Of a stretch of DNA of 48,143 bases, positions 35,980 to 43,769 are shown piece by piece. The notes below the pieces were generated by a model. It saw only the letters and a list, made by a program, of their open reading frames with translations. It searched no databases and was not told the origin of the DNA. Positions within the stretch are counted from its first letter, which is position 1. Each line of letters opens with the position of its first letter. Made by a program: the position numbers and the translations under genes. The stretch is taken from contig NZ_NHRY01000226.1 of the NCBI RefSeq assembly GCF_002937115.1, positions 1 to 48,143 of the forward strand, given 5' to 3'. The stretch comes from Rhodopila globiformis (lineage in GTDB: Bacteria; Pseudomonadota; Alphaproteobacteria; Acetobacterales; Acetobacteraceae).

Positions 35980-36590
35980 TCACAGCCCAAGCATCCGCTG
36001 CGCCACGCCCAACGCGCCGCGCAGCCGTATCCCCTCCGAGGCCAGCACGCACAGGCACGGCGCCTCGCCACCACCGCGGGTGGCGGATCGTGGTCGCCAT
36101 CCGGTTCGGCGACGTCGCCGGCCTGGTACACGCCCTCGCCGTCGGCAAAGGCGCCGGACAGCACGCAGGTCAGTTCCCGCCCGTCATGGGCGTGCGGCGG
36201 CAGACTGCGGCCCGGCTGGGCCAGGATCAGCCCTGCCCAGGCCGCCCCCTCCGCCCGCAGCCACCGCCACCGGATGCCCGGGCCAATCGGCCACCACCGG
36301 CCCAGCGCGATGCGGTCCAGCGGCGCCGGCAGGTCCGGGTTCAGGACCGGCGGCACGCCGGCCACGGGTTCGCCGATGCGCGCCAGCACCGTCTCCAGCG
36401 CATGATCCGACAGCGGCGCCGGCGGCAGGGCTTCCAGCAGCGCGCCGCCGGTCGCCTCGCAGGCCAGCAGGGTCCGGCGGCAGCAGGCGCAGCGGCCGGC
36501 ATGCGTGGCGACGACGATGGCCAGGGCCTCCGGCAGCGTGCCGGCGGCATAGGCGAGCAGGCAGCCATCGCTCGGATGCCGCGTGATCAT
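35980..36590 (-). pseudogene. chrR: ChrR-type zinc anti-sigma factor, frameshifted near the C-terminus
   Basis: The N-terminal zinc anti-sigma domain is present (HPSDGCLLAYAAGTLPEA, and H-x3-C-x2-C in ATHAGRCACC), as is a cupin-like domain (SLPPHAHDGRELTCVLSGAF, YQAGDVAEPDGDHDP). After this the expected tail GEAPCLCVLASEGIRLRGAL to RMLGL and stop at 35980 lies in another frame, starting at 36069, as if one base was lost between about 36070 and 36090. The ATG overlaps the sigma-factor stop (ATGA). In Rhodobacter, ChrR holds RpoE until singlet oxygen appears. The anti-sigma domain would survive the shift, while signal sensing by the cupin may not. A sequencing error is the main alternative. Confidence 0.82.
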
Positions 36591-37153
36591 GGCCGATCGG
36601 CCAGCGCCGCGCGCAGCTGGGTGATCGCCAGCCGCAGCCGGGACTTCACCGTGCCCAGCGGGATGCACAGTTCCTGCTCGATCTCGGCATGCGCCTTGTC
36701 CTCGAAGTAGGCCTTGCGGACCACCGCCGCCTGCTCCGCCGGCAGGCCGGCCAGGGCCGCGCGGATCCGCGCCTCCTGCTCGGCCATGGCCACCGCGCTT
36801 TCGGGTGGCACTGGTTCGGCCGCGCCGCCAGAGTCGGGATCGGGCAGCAGGGTGCCGGGATACCGCTCGCGCCGCAGCGCGTCGATCCGCTGGTTGCGGG
36901 CAATGGTGAAGATCCAGGCGGAGACCCCGGCGCGCCCGGGATCGAACTGGTCCGCCTTCTGCCAGACGGCCAGCAGGGTCTCCTGCGCCAGCTCCTCGGC
37001 GACGGTGTCGGCGGCGCCGCTGCGGATCATCCAGGCCTTCACCCGCGGCGCGAAGACGCGGAACAGCACGGCAAAGGCAGCGCGTTCGCGATGCCGCGCG
37101 ATGGCCTGGAGCAGGGCAGCATGATCGTCTGGGATCGGAGTCCCCTGAGCCAT
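36587..37153 (-). CDS. rpoE: ECF sigma factor, RpoE/ECF11 type
   Basis: The 188-residue protein has sigma region 2 (ARHRERAAFAVLFRVFAPRV, ELAQETLLAVWQKADQFDPG, AWIFTIARNQRIDALRRE) and region 4 (LAGLPAEQAAVVRKAYFEDK, AHAEIEQELCIPLGTVKSRL). Its translational overlap with a ChrR-type anti-sigma gene places it in the singlet-oxygen-responsive RpoE-ChrR group. I use ATG 37153; an upstream TTG at 37312 would extend the frame but lies on top of the predicted promoter. It should drive photooxidative-stress genes. Confidence 0.92.
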   Translation of the reverse strand: MAQGTPIPDDHAALLQAIARHRERAAFAVLFRVFAPRVKAWMIRSGAADTVAEELAQETLLAVWQKADQFDPGRAGVSAWIFTIARNQRIDALRRERYPGTLLPDPDSGGAAEPVPPESAVAMAEQEARIRAALAGLPAEQAAVVRKAYFEDKAHAEIEQELCIPLGTVKSRLRLAITQLRAALADRP

Positions 37154-37276
37154 GTCGAGTACTGCTATACGGCACGCGACAGGCCGCACCAAATGCCGCC
37201 GGTTGCGGCCGCGCGTGGCGGCGACGTACCGGCGGCGCAGAGGCCCGGACGGCAGACAGGTTGCGCTCACAGTCCC

Positions 37277-37305
37277 TGCTACGCGATTCGCTTCCGCATG
37301 GATCA
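37277..37305 (-). promoter_or_regulatory. Predicted RpoE-type autoregulatory promoter
   Basis: On the minus strand TGATCC (37305-37300) is followed after 18 bases by TAGCA (37281-37277). From memory, RpoE-ChrR targets have TGATCC, about 18 bases, then TAAGA, so this is a one-base miss in the -10. It sits about 125 bases upstream of the rpoE start, as expected for autoregulation. Confidence 0.55.
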
Positions 37306-37502
37306 CCGTCAAAAGCGGCGATACACACTGTTACAATCTGCGCGCCGATTAAACATCCGCAACAAGAACCGTTGATGCATTGTCATGGCGGCAAAGTGAC
37401 AACGGACCCGGCGTTGGCCGCCGGCCGGTTGGGGCACAGACGCGCTCCCGGCCCGGCAGCGGCGCGCCGAATCGGCGTGGCTTCACGCTCAAGTATGGTA
37501 GT

Positions 37503-37516
37503 TTGACCTGAATCAA
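37503..37516 (+). promoter_or_regulatory. FNR-like binding site upstream of the HicA-like gene
   Basis: TTGAC-CTGA-ATCAA differs from the FNR/FixK consensus TTGAT-N4-ATCAA at one base. It lies 55 bases before the HicA-like start and could put this gene and ppk2 under oxygen control. No FNR-type regulator is visible in the window. Confidence 0.5.
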
Positions 37517-37570
37517 GGAGATTGGGCGGTGATCCGCCCCACATGCCTCCAGCCTAGGAGTCACAATCGG

Positions 37571-37852
37571 ATGAACCACAAGCAACGCCACACCCTGCAC
37601 GCCCTGTTCGCCCACCCGGTCAGCGGCAACATCGATCCCAGGGTGGTCTTGTCCCTGATCGAGTCGCTGGGCGGCGAGGTCACGCATGGCGGCCATCGCC
37701 ACGTCGTGGTCAGGCTGAACGGCCACACGCACGGCTTCCACGAGCCGCATCACGCCCTGTCGAAGGACGAGGTCGTGGCGCTGCGCAAGTTCCTGGAGAC
37801 CGCCGGCATCGATCCGGTGCGCGACTATCCGCTGGAAGCCGGAGCCGCCTGA
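37571..37852 (+). CDS. HicA-like small protein
   Basis: The 93-residue protein resembles the HicA-related family that starts KQRHTLHALFAHPVSGNIDP and has a beta-hairpin VVVRLNGHTHGFHEPHH with a conserved His, then KDEVVALRKFLETAGIDP. HicA toxins are small double-stranded-RNA-binding-fold ribonucleases, but no HicB antitoxin is adjacent. Many such larger HicA-like proteins are not proven toxins. It is followed 41 bases later by ppk2 and may share its transcript. An FNR-like site lies upstream. Confidence 0.7.
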   Translation: MNHKQRHTLHALFAHPVSGNIDPRVVLSLIESLGGEVTHGGHRHVVVRLNGHTHGFHEPHHALSKDEVVALRKFLETAGIDPVRDYPLEAGAA

Positions 37853-37893
37853 TCCGCGCCCATCCCGGGCGCCGCCCGATACGGGAGTTGACG

Positions 37894-38901
37894 ATGCCCA
37901 AGCAGTCTGACCTGGCGGAAACCGATACCGAACCGGCCGAGGCGACCGGCGTCAGCCTCGCCGAACCGTCGCCCGCGCCGGCCGCGCCGCCGCCTGATGC
38001 GTCCGTGGTGCACAGCCTCGCGGCCATGCGGCACGATCCGGCGGCCATCCGCCACCTGTTCGAGACCGGCGAGTATCCTTACCGGGTCAAGATGCGCACC
38101 GCGCCGTACGAGGCGCACATGCTCGAGCTGCAGCGCGAGCTGCTGAAGGCGCAGCGTTGGATCGAGCAGACCGGGCAGCGCGTCGTCGTGCTGTTCGAGG
38201 GCCGCGACGCCGCCGGCAAGGGCGGCACCATCAAGCGCTTCACCGAGCACATGAACCCCCGTACCGCCCGCATCATCGCGCTGCAGAAGCCGACCGAGCG
38301 GGAGCAGACGCAGTGGTATTTCCAGCGCTACATCGCGCACCTGCCGGCGTCCGGGGAACTCGTGCTGTTCGACCGCTCCTGGTACAACCGCGCCGGGGTC
38401 GAGCGCGTCATGGGCTTCTGCACGCCGAGCGACTACCTGGAGTTCATGCGCCAGTGCCCGGAGGTCGAGCGGATGCTGGTCCGCTCCGGCATCACGCTGG
38501 TGAAGTTCTGGTTCTCGGTCAGCCGCGAGGAACAGCGGCGGCGCTTCGGCGAGCGCGAGCGGGACCCGCTGAAGCAGTGGAAGCTGTCGCCGATAGACCG
38601 CGCCTCGTTGGACAAGTGGGACGACTACACCGAGGCGAAGGAGGCGATGTTCTTCTACACCGACACCGCCGACGCGCCCTGGACCATCGTCAAGTCGGAC
38701 GACAAGAAGCGTGCCCGGCTGAACGCCATGCAGCATCTGCTGGCGATGCTGCCCTATGACGGCAAGGACCCGTCCATCGTCACCGGGCCGGATCCGCTGA
38801 TCGTCGGCGACATCGCCCATGTCATCGGCAAGGACCTGCGGATCATCAACAAGACGGTGCACCCGGCGCTGAAGCGAGGGCGGGAGCCGGGGGTGGGCTG
38901 A
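37894..38901 (+). CDS. ppk2: Polyphosphate kinase 2
   Basis: The 335-residue kinase transfers phosphate between polyphosphate and nucleoside diphosphates. A Pro/Ala-rich leader of about 40 residues precedes the P-loop kinase domain. Walker A is VVLFEGRDAAGKGGTIKRF, Walker B VLFDRSWYNRAGVERVMGF, and the lid has SREEQRRRFGERERDPLKQW; LDKWDDYTEAKEAMFFYTD is also characteristic. The single-domain length fits class I PPK2. ATG 37894 is preferred to an upstream TTG at 37888. It may help manage energy and phosphate in step with oxygen status if the upstream FNR-like site is real. Confidence 0.93.
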   Translation: MPKQSDLAETDTEPAEATGVSLAEPSPAPAAPPPDASVVHSLAAMRHDPAAIRHLFETGEYPYRVKMRTAPYEAHMLELQRELLKAQRWIEQTGQRVVVLFEGRDAAGKGGTIKRFTEHMNPRTARIIALQKPTEREQTQWYFQRYIAHLPASGELVLFDRSWYNRAGVERVMGFCTPSDYLEFMRQCPEVERMLVRSGITLVKFWFSVSREEQRRRFGERERDPLKQWKLSPIDRASLDKWDDYTEAKEAMFFYTDTADAPWTIVKSDDKKRARLNAMQHLLAMLPYDGKDPSIVTGPDPLIVGDIAHVIGKDLRIINKTVHPALKRGREPGVG

Positions 38902-39114
38902 GGGCCTGGTTGCGAATAACCGCATCATTGGGTGCAAGACACCGGCCCCTCCGCGTCATGACGGGGTAGCAACGGCCGTGCCGCTGGCCGCCTGAACTGG
39001 CGCCTATGGGAGAGGACGGTGCCCCACACCCAATAGCGCAGTAATTTCCTGACCGCTTCTGAGCGTCCGGTTCCGTTTGCCGCCGGATCGATGCCGCGCC
39101 GGCGGCGGTCGTTG

Positions 39115-39651
39115 CTACCGCGTCGCGCCGGGCGTGGGTCCGGCCTCCGCGCCGTCGCCCGTATCGGCGGAGGAAGCCGCATCCGAAGCCAGCAGCCGCG
39201 CGAAGACAGCCTCGTTCGTGGCGCCGAACGCCTCAAGCTCGATCGTCTGGCCGGTCGCGGGGTCGCTGAGCGTCAACCGGCGGTTGACATAGGAGGTCAG
39301 CCTGAACGGAATGGCGGGACCCAGTCCTTGCGTCATGCGGATGCGCGCCAGGCCACTGAGCGTGCCGCGCAGGAAGCCGCTCGCGCCGGTGATGACCGCG
39401 ACCACGCGGCCGTCGCTTGCGTCCGTCACGACCACCGCTTCGTCCGGCCGATCGGCGAAGCGCAGCAGGCGCTGTTGGGCGACCGGCCCGGGCGGCGCGG
39501 ACCGATGCGCCGCGTCGTGTGGGGCGAGGAACACTCCAAGGAGCGAGCCGGCCACCAGCACCGCGGCGACAGCCGGCGGGCCGATCGCGAGCGCCGCCGA
39601 GGGGCGCCCGGTGGCCGGGCCTGCCGGTCGCTCATGGCCATGGGGCCGCAC
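39115..39651 (-). CDS. puhC: Photosynthetic complex assembly protein PuhC
   Basis: The 178-residue protein has an N-terminal transmembrane helix (AIGPPAVAAVLVAGSLLGVF) and a periplasmic domain with RLLRFADRPDEAVVVTDASD, ITGASGFLRGTLSGLARIR and LTLSDPATGQTIELEAFG then TNEAVFARLL, the conserved PuhC blocks. PuhC helps assemble reaction-centre/light-harvesting complexes. It begins with GTG, six bases after the SH3 gene stop. Normally puhC follows puhA-puhB; here it is split from them and faces away from pufL. It looks intact. Confidence 0.82.
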   Translation of the reverse strand: MRPHGHERPAGPATGRPSAALAIGPPAVAAVLVAGSLLGVFLAPHDAAHRSAPPGPVAQQRLLRFADRPDEAVVVTDASDGRVVAVITGASGFLRGTLSGLARIRMTQGLGPAIPFRLTSYVNRRLTLSDPATGQTIELEAFGATNEAVFARLLASDAASSADTGDGAEAGPTPGATR

Positions 39652-39657
39652 GGTTGC

Positions 39658-40032
39658 TCATCGGGCGCAGAAGCGGACGTCGTCGCCGCGGGGCAGGCCG
39701 TTGAGCACCGCGTCGACGCAGGTCGCCTTCGGCCCGGCCTGGTGCGGCACGGCGTGGATGTCCGGGGCCGACAGCAGCGCCGCCTCGACATAGCCGTTGG
39801 CGTGACGGGCGGTCACCTTGCACCAGCCCCGGGCGCAGTCCTGGACGTCCACCCGGCTCTGCGGCGACACCTCGTCGATGACGGCGTATTTCACTCCCGG
39901 GCCGGAACGGAGATAGGCTGTCCAGTACACCGTGCCCGGCCGGGCCCCGGCGCCCGACAGGGGCAGCGCGGCGACGGCGGTTAATGTTGCGAGCCCGCAA
40001 AGCTGACGCATCCTGCGGCCTGTGCTCAGCAT
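39658..40032 (-). CDS. Exported SH3-domain protein
   Basis: The product has a signal peptide (LCGLATLTAVAALPLSGAGA) and a bacterial SH3-like domain (TAYLRSGPGVKYAVIDEVSP, ARGWCKVTARHANGYVEAAL). Four cysteines may pair outside the cytoplasm. I chose ATG 40032, preceded by AGGA on the minus strand; an in-frame ATG at 40065 would overlap the proposed control site. It is directly upstream of puhC on the same strand, and a role in assembly or cell-wall binding is guesswork. Confidence 0.78.
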   Translation of the reverse strand: MLSTGRRMRQLCGLATLTAVAALPLSGAGARPGTVYWTAYLRSGPGVKYAVIDEVSPQSRVDVQDCARGWCKVTARHANGYVEAALLSAPDIHAVPHQAGPKATCVDAVLNGLPRGDDVRFCAR

Positions 40033-40041
40033 ATCGTGTCC

Positions 40042-40059
40042 TGTCCGGTTGACGCCACA
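40042..40059. promoter_or_regulatory. PpsR/CrtJ-type palindrome (TGT-N12-ACA)
   Basis: TGT at 40042 and ACA at 40057 are separated by exactly 12 bases, the consensus for the photosynthesis repressor PpsR/CrtJ. It is placed between divergent puf and puhC-side genes. A single site could occur by chance, and no second nearby site was found. Confidence 0.45.
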
Positions 40060-40150
40060 CGTCAATGCCAGTGGACATCTTGCAGTTCATGTCATCACGT
40101 TGTCTGGTAGACGGACTGGTCGCATTCGCAACTTCGCGAGGAGATGCAGC

Positions 40151-40990
40151 ATGGCGATGCTGTCATACGAAGAAAAATATTGCGTTCGAGGCGGAACCCT
40201 TATCGGCGGCGAACTGTTCGATTGGTGAATCGGCCCCTTCTATGTCGGATTCTTCGGCGTTACCACCGCAATCTTTGCCGGTTTCGGAACCGCACTGGTC
40301 ATTTATGGCGCGGCCCTTGGCGGGACCTGGATCCTGTTCCGGATCACGATCAGTCCGCCGCCGATAAGCTACGGCTTCGGATGGGCGCCGCTGCGGGAAG
40401 GCGGGCTGTGGCAGGTTATCACCATCTGCGCGCTCGGCGCGTTCTGTTCCTGGGCGCTGCGGCAGGTGGAAATCGCCCGCAAGCTGGGCATCGGGCTGCA
40501 CCTGCCCGCCGCCTTCAGCGCCGCGATCTTCGCCTATGCCTCGCTGGTGGTGATCCGCCCGCTGCTGTTGGGCGCCTGGGGCTACGGATTTCCCTACGGC
40601 ATCATGGCCCATCTCGACTGGGTATCGAACGTCGGCTACCAGTATCTGCATTTCCATTACAATCCATTTCACATGGTGGCGGTGTCGTTCTTCTTTGCCA
40701 CGACTTTCGGACTGGCGCTGCACGGCGGTGAAATCCTGGCCGCCGCCAATCCCGGGCGCGGCCAGCCGCTGAAGTATGGCGGCCATGAAAGCGTGTATTT
40801 CCGTGACACCATCGCCTATTCCATCGGTGAACTCGGCATCCACCGCCTGGGCTACTTCCTGGCGATCAACGCCGGGATCTGGAGCGCGCTGTGCATGATC
40901 ATTTCTGGCCCGTTCTGGACCCGCGGCTGGCCGTACTGGTGGGGCTGGTGGCTCAACATCCCGATCTGGGGCCCCCACGGTTTCAGCTGA
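40151..40990 (+). pseudogene. pufL: Reaction-centre L subunit gene with an in-frame TGA
   Basis: From ATG 40151, preceded by GAGGAG at 40138, the frame reads MAMLSYEEKYCVRGGTLIGG and ELFDW, then TGA at 40226-40228, then [20 protein letters not shown] and on without another stop to 40990 (280 codons including both stops). PufL normally has [15 protein letters not shown], so TGA replaces the conserved Trp (mature position 25). The rest keeps the cofactor His residues ([29 protein letters not shown]) and the QB-site Glu and Ser ([14 protein letters not shown]). The C-terminus [20 protein letters not shown] is Blastochloris-like. Unless TGA is read through, no full PufL is made. No pufBA precedes it. 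Confidence 0.9.
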
Positions 40991-41003
40991 GGGGGACAGG
41001 CAC

Positions 41004-41999
41004 ATGGCACGCTTCCACACGTTGTACACCTCGATCGAGATGCACGGCCCGCTGGAGCCCGGCATTCCCGTCCGGTTCGGCTCCGACCGCCGCACCAAGC
41101 GCATTTTCCACTCCCGCCTGCTGGGCCGCATCGGCGAAAGCCAGGTGGGGCCGACCTACCTGGGGATTTCCGGCATCCTGTCGGTGATATGCGGTTTCAT
41201 TGCGTTCGAGATCATCGGCCTGAACATGTGGGCGTCGGTGAACTGGAACCCGGTCCGCTTCATCAAGATGCTGCCGTTCCTGGCGCTGGAGCCGCCGCCG
41301 GCCAAATACGGCCTGTACCCGTTCCCGCCGCTGCACGAGGGCGGCTGGTGGATGCTGGCGGGCTTTTTCCTGACCGTGTCGATCCTGCTGTGGTGGGTGC
41401 GGATGTACAACCGCGCCGTGGCCGTCGGCATGGGCACGCACGTGGCCTGGGCGTTCGCCTCGGCGATCTGGCTGTACCTGGTGCTGGGCTTCTTCCGGCC
41501 GCTGGCGATGGGAAGCTGGGCCGAGGCGGTGCCGTTCGGCATCATCCCGCACCTGAACTGGACGGCAACGTTCTCGCTGCGGTACGGCAACATCTTCTAC
41601 AATCCGTTCCACATGCTGTCGATCGTGTTCCTGTACGGCTCGACGCTGCTGTTCGCCATGCACGCCGGCACCATCCTGGCGGTGGCGCGCTTCGGCGGCG
41701 AGCGCGAGACGCACGAGATCGCCGATCGCGGCACGGCGATGGAGCGGGCGGCGCTGTTCTGGCGCTGGACCATGGGTTTCAACGCCAACTTCGAATCGAT
41801 CCACCGCTGGATCTACTGGTTCGCCATCCTGACCACGTTGACCGGCGGCATCGGCATCCTGATCACCGGCACGTTGGTGGACAACTGGTACCTGTGGGGC
41901 GTGAAGCAGGGCATCGCGCCGGCGTATCCCCCGGTGCCCGGCCTGCCGGCGACGCTGCCGCCGGGCTTCCACAAGACCCTGTCCCTGGACGCGCCGTGA
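41004..41999 (+). CDS. pufM: Photosynthetic reaction centre M subunit
   Basis: The 331-residue five-helix membrane protein keeps the bacteriochlorophyll ligands His183 and His203 (IIPHLNW, NPFHMLS), the iron ligands His220, Glu235 and His267 (FAMHAGT, RFGGERE, ESIHRWI) and the quinone-site block. FSLRYGN and the long tail after [18 protein letters not shown] resemble Blastochloris PufM. A GAGGGGGA ribosome-binding site is present and the gene starts 13 bases after pufL. It pairs with PufL to form the reaction-centre core, so its use depends on whether any L subunit is available, from this locus or another. Confidence 0.96.
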   Translation: MARFHTLYTSIEMHGPLEPGIPVRFGSDRRTKRIFHSRLLGRIGESQVGPTYLGISGILSVICGFIAFEIIGLNMWASVNWNPVRFIKMLPFLALEPPPAKYGLYPFPPLHEGGWWMLAGFFLTVSILLWWVRMYNRAVAVGMGTHVAWAFASAIWLYLVLGFFRPLAMGSWAEAVPFGIIPHLNWTATFSLRYGNIFYNPFHMLSIVFLYGSTLLFAMHAGTILAVARFGGERETHEIADRGTAMERAALFWRWTMGFNANFESIHRWIYWFAILTTLTGGIGILITGTLVDNWYLWGVKQGIAPAYPPVPGLPATLPPGFHKTLSLDAP

Positions 42000-43021
42000 T
42001 GAGCCGGGCAACGATCATCATCGGCGCCCTCGTCATCATCCTCGGCGCGATGTTCGTGGTCCTGCCGGACTGGACCTATCCGCCGATGCCCAGCCGGCAG
42101 CTTGCCGCGCCGCCGGCCTCGATGATCCAGTTCGGCCGCGGACAGATGCCGGAGCCGGTGGCGCAGGCCGTGCCGGCGCCGCTGCCGCCGGCAGCCGCGG
42201 GCGGCGCCCCGACCACTGCAACCTACCAGAACGTCCAGGTGCTGACCGACCTCAGCGCCGCGGAGTTCATGCGGCTGCAGCAGGCGATCACGCAGTGGGT
42301 GTCGCCGCACCAGGGCTGCGCCTTCTGCCACGTCGCCGGCAACGACGCCTCGGACGCCAAGCCGCAGAAGCAGGTGGCGCGGCTGATGCTGCGCATGGTG
42401 CGCCACGTCAACGCCGACTGGCGCAGCCACGTGAAGGACAGCGGCGTCACCTGCTTCACCTGCCACCGCGGGCAGCCGGTGCCGGCGGAGACCTGTTTCC
42501 CCAGCGCGCCGCCGCCGGAATGTGCGATCGTCGCCAGGCAGGAGAACTGGCGCGAGTCGGGCGACAACGTGCGCAGGTTCTTCCCCGATGCCAGCTGGGA
42601 CCTGTACCTGCTGAACGACACGCCGATCTCGGTGCAGTCGGTGACGGCGCTGCCGGCGACGCTGTCGATCCCGCTGCATCGCGTGGCGGAACTGTCGGTG
42701 CGCGTCCATCGGGCCGGCACCGGCGACATCACGCTGCGGCCGAAGCCGGGCAGCGGCCTGGTGTACCTGAAGCTGTGGCCGCATGTGCGACCGTGGCGGC
42801 TGGGCGCGCCGGAGCCGATGCTGCGCGCTATCCCGCAGGCGGGCGTGGTGGCCCCGTTGTTCTGCCGCACCCCGGCGGCCGCGGCGGAGGCCCGCAAGGC
42901 CGCGCAAGAGCCGGAACCGGTATCGCAGCCCCTGCCCGAGGCTCATTCAACGTCGCGATGGACGTGCAGGCAGGGGATTGACGCAGGTGCTCCTGGCGCG
43001 GACGAGCCGCATAGGCGCTGA
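41999..43021 (+). CDS. PufC cytochrome N-terminal part fused to a PuhB-like C-terminal domain
   Basis: The 340-residue frame overlaps the pufM stop (TGATG). Residues 1-220 are PufC-like: a membrane anchor (TIIIGALVIILGAMFVVLPD), TYQNVQVLTDLSAAEF, haem motifs CAFCH (107-111) and CFTCH (152-156), and YLLNDTPISVQSVTALP. PufC should then continue to its third and fourth haems, but neither is present. From about residue 222 the sequence LSIPLHRVAELSVRVHRAGT, GDITL and VYLKLWPHVRPWRLGAPEPM then LRAIPQ matches my recollection of the C-terminal domain of PuhB. The join lies near 42660. It is either a deletion fusion or a novel two-haem protein. Confidence 0.8.
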   Translation: MSRATIIIGALVIILGAMFVVLPDWTYPPMPSRQLAAPPASMIQFGRGQMPEPVAQAVPAPLPPAAAGGAPTTATYQNVQVLTDLSAAEFMRLQQAITQWVSPHQGCAFCHVAGNDASDAKPQKQVARLMLRMVRHVNADWRSHVKDSGVTCFTCHRGQPVPAETCFPSAPPPECAIVARQENWRESGDNVRRFFPDASWDLYLLNDTPISVQSVTALPATLSIPLHRVAELSVRVHRAGTGDITLRPKPGSGLVYLKLWPHVRPWRLGAPEPMLRAIPQAGVVAPLFCRTPAAAAEARKAAQEPEPVSQPLPEAHSTSRWTCRQGIDAGAPGADEPHRR

Positions 43022-43053
43022 CTTAGCGGGCTGGCCCCGCTAAGTCAGCGCCT
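43013..43053 (+). terminator. Strong stem-loop at the end of the puf genes
   Basis: AGGCGCTGACTTAGCGGG is perfectly complementary to CCCGCTAAGTCAGCGCCT across a 5-base loop (CTGGC). The 18-base stem overlaps the last codons of the fused gene. There is no T tract, so it could also protect the mRNA from decay or be a mobile repeat. Confidence 0.65.
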
Positions 43054-43262
43054 GTGCGAATGAGCCCGGCCATGACGGGGCGGCGCCGACACCCGGCGGT
43101 CAAACGCTATGCCGGTTGGCATAAGGCCTGGATGGCGGCCCGACGAGCGCCATCACGTTGGGACGCAGCCGCCCAACGGTCGGGCTCACCGGCGCCCGGT
43201 ATGAAGGCAGGCAACCCATGTCCTGCACAAGCTGAAGCGCTTCGGCCAAAGCGGCACGCGCT

Positions 43263-43769
43263 TCACCCGGCCCGCTGGTCCCTGTACTGCAGGCGCACCA
43301 TGACCTGCCGCACGGCCTCGCCCAGTACGGTCACCAGCAGGATGCCCACGGACAGGTGAAGCACACCGATCCACCTGGTGGGCTCGGCGCCGACGGCGAC
43401 GACGAGCGCCGTTGCGCCACCCGCCGGTGTGATCGCCCGGAAGAGAAGCTGCAGCACGGCCGCGAACAAGGTCGCGATGATCACGGCCGCCAGGCGCCAG
43501 ATGACCAGGGGCTGGCCGCTCATGAAATGCGGCATGCCGGCAGCCCCGGTGGCAAACACGGCGGCAAACCCGGCGGCGGCACCCAGGAACTGGCCGACGG
43601 CGAGGTTGTATGGCCTGGCGCTGGCCTCGGACGGCGTCAGGACCTGGGTGAACACGGCCGAGCCAAGGCTGGGTGCCAGCCAGGCCTCCTGCGTCCAGAT
43701 GCCCAGGGCGGCAATGATGCCGAGCACCAAGGCCGCCAGTATCGGGCGGGCGATTGCGCTGATAATCAT
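43263..43769 (-). CDS. HPP-family membrane protein
   Basis: The 168-residue protein has four or five hydrophobic helices and the HPP-family pattern APSLGSAVFTQVLTPSEASA, RPYNLAVGQFLGAAAGFAAV and AITPAGGATALVVAV. Members have been linked to nitrite transport in chloroplasts and cyanobacteria, but the bacterial role is not general knowledge. It stands alone on the minus strand downstream of the puf hairpin. Confidence 0.82.
   Translation of the reverse strand: MIISAIARPILAALVLGIIAALGIWTQEAWLAPSLGSAVFTQVLTPSEASARPYNLAVGQFLGAAAGFAAVFATGAAGMPHFMSGQPLVIWRLAAVIIATLFAAVLQLLFRAITPAGGATALVVAVGAEPTRWIGVLHLSVGILLVTVLGEAVRQVMVRLQYRDQRAG

Noticed and set aside
40226..40228. Selenocysteine insertion at the pufL TGA
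   Set aside because: The homologous residue is Trp, not Cys, and no selenocysteine-type stem-loop immediately after the codon was recognised.
41570..41600. Apparent loss of a His in PufM (FSLRYGN instead of FSLVHGN) as a missing chlorophyll ligand
   Set aside because: Counting from the iron ligand shows the special-pair ligand is the His in NPFHMLS, which is present. RYGN is also what I recall for Blastochloris PufM.
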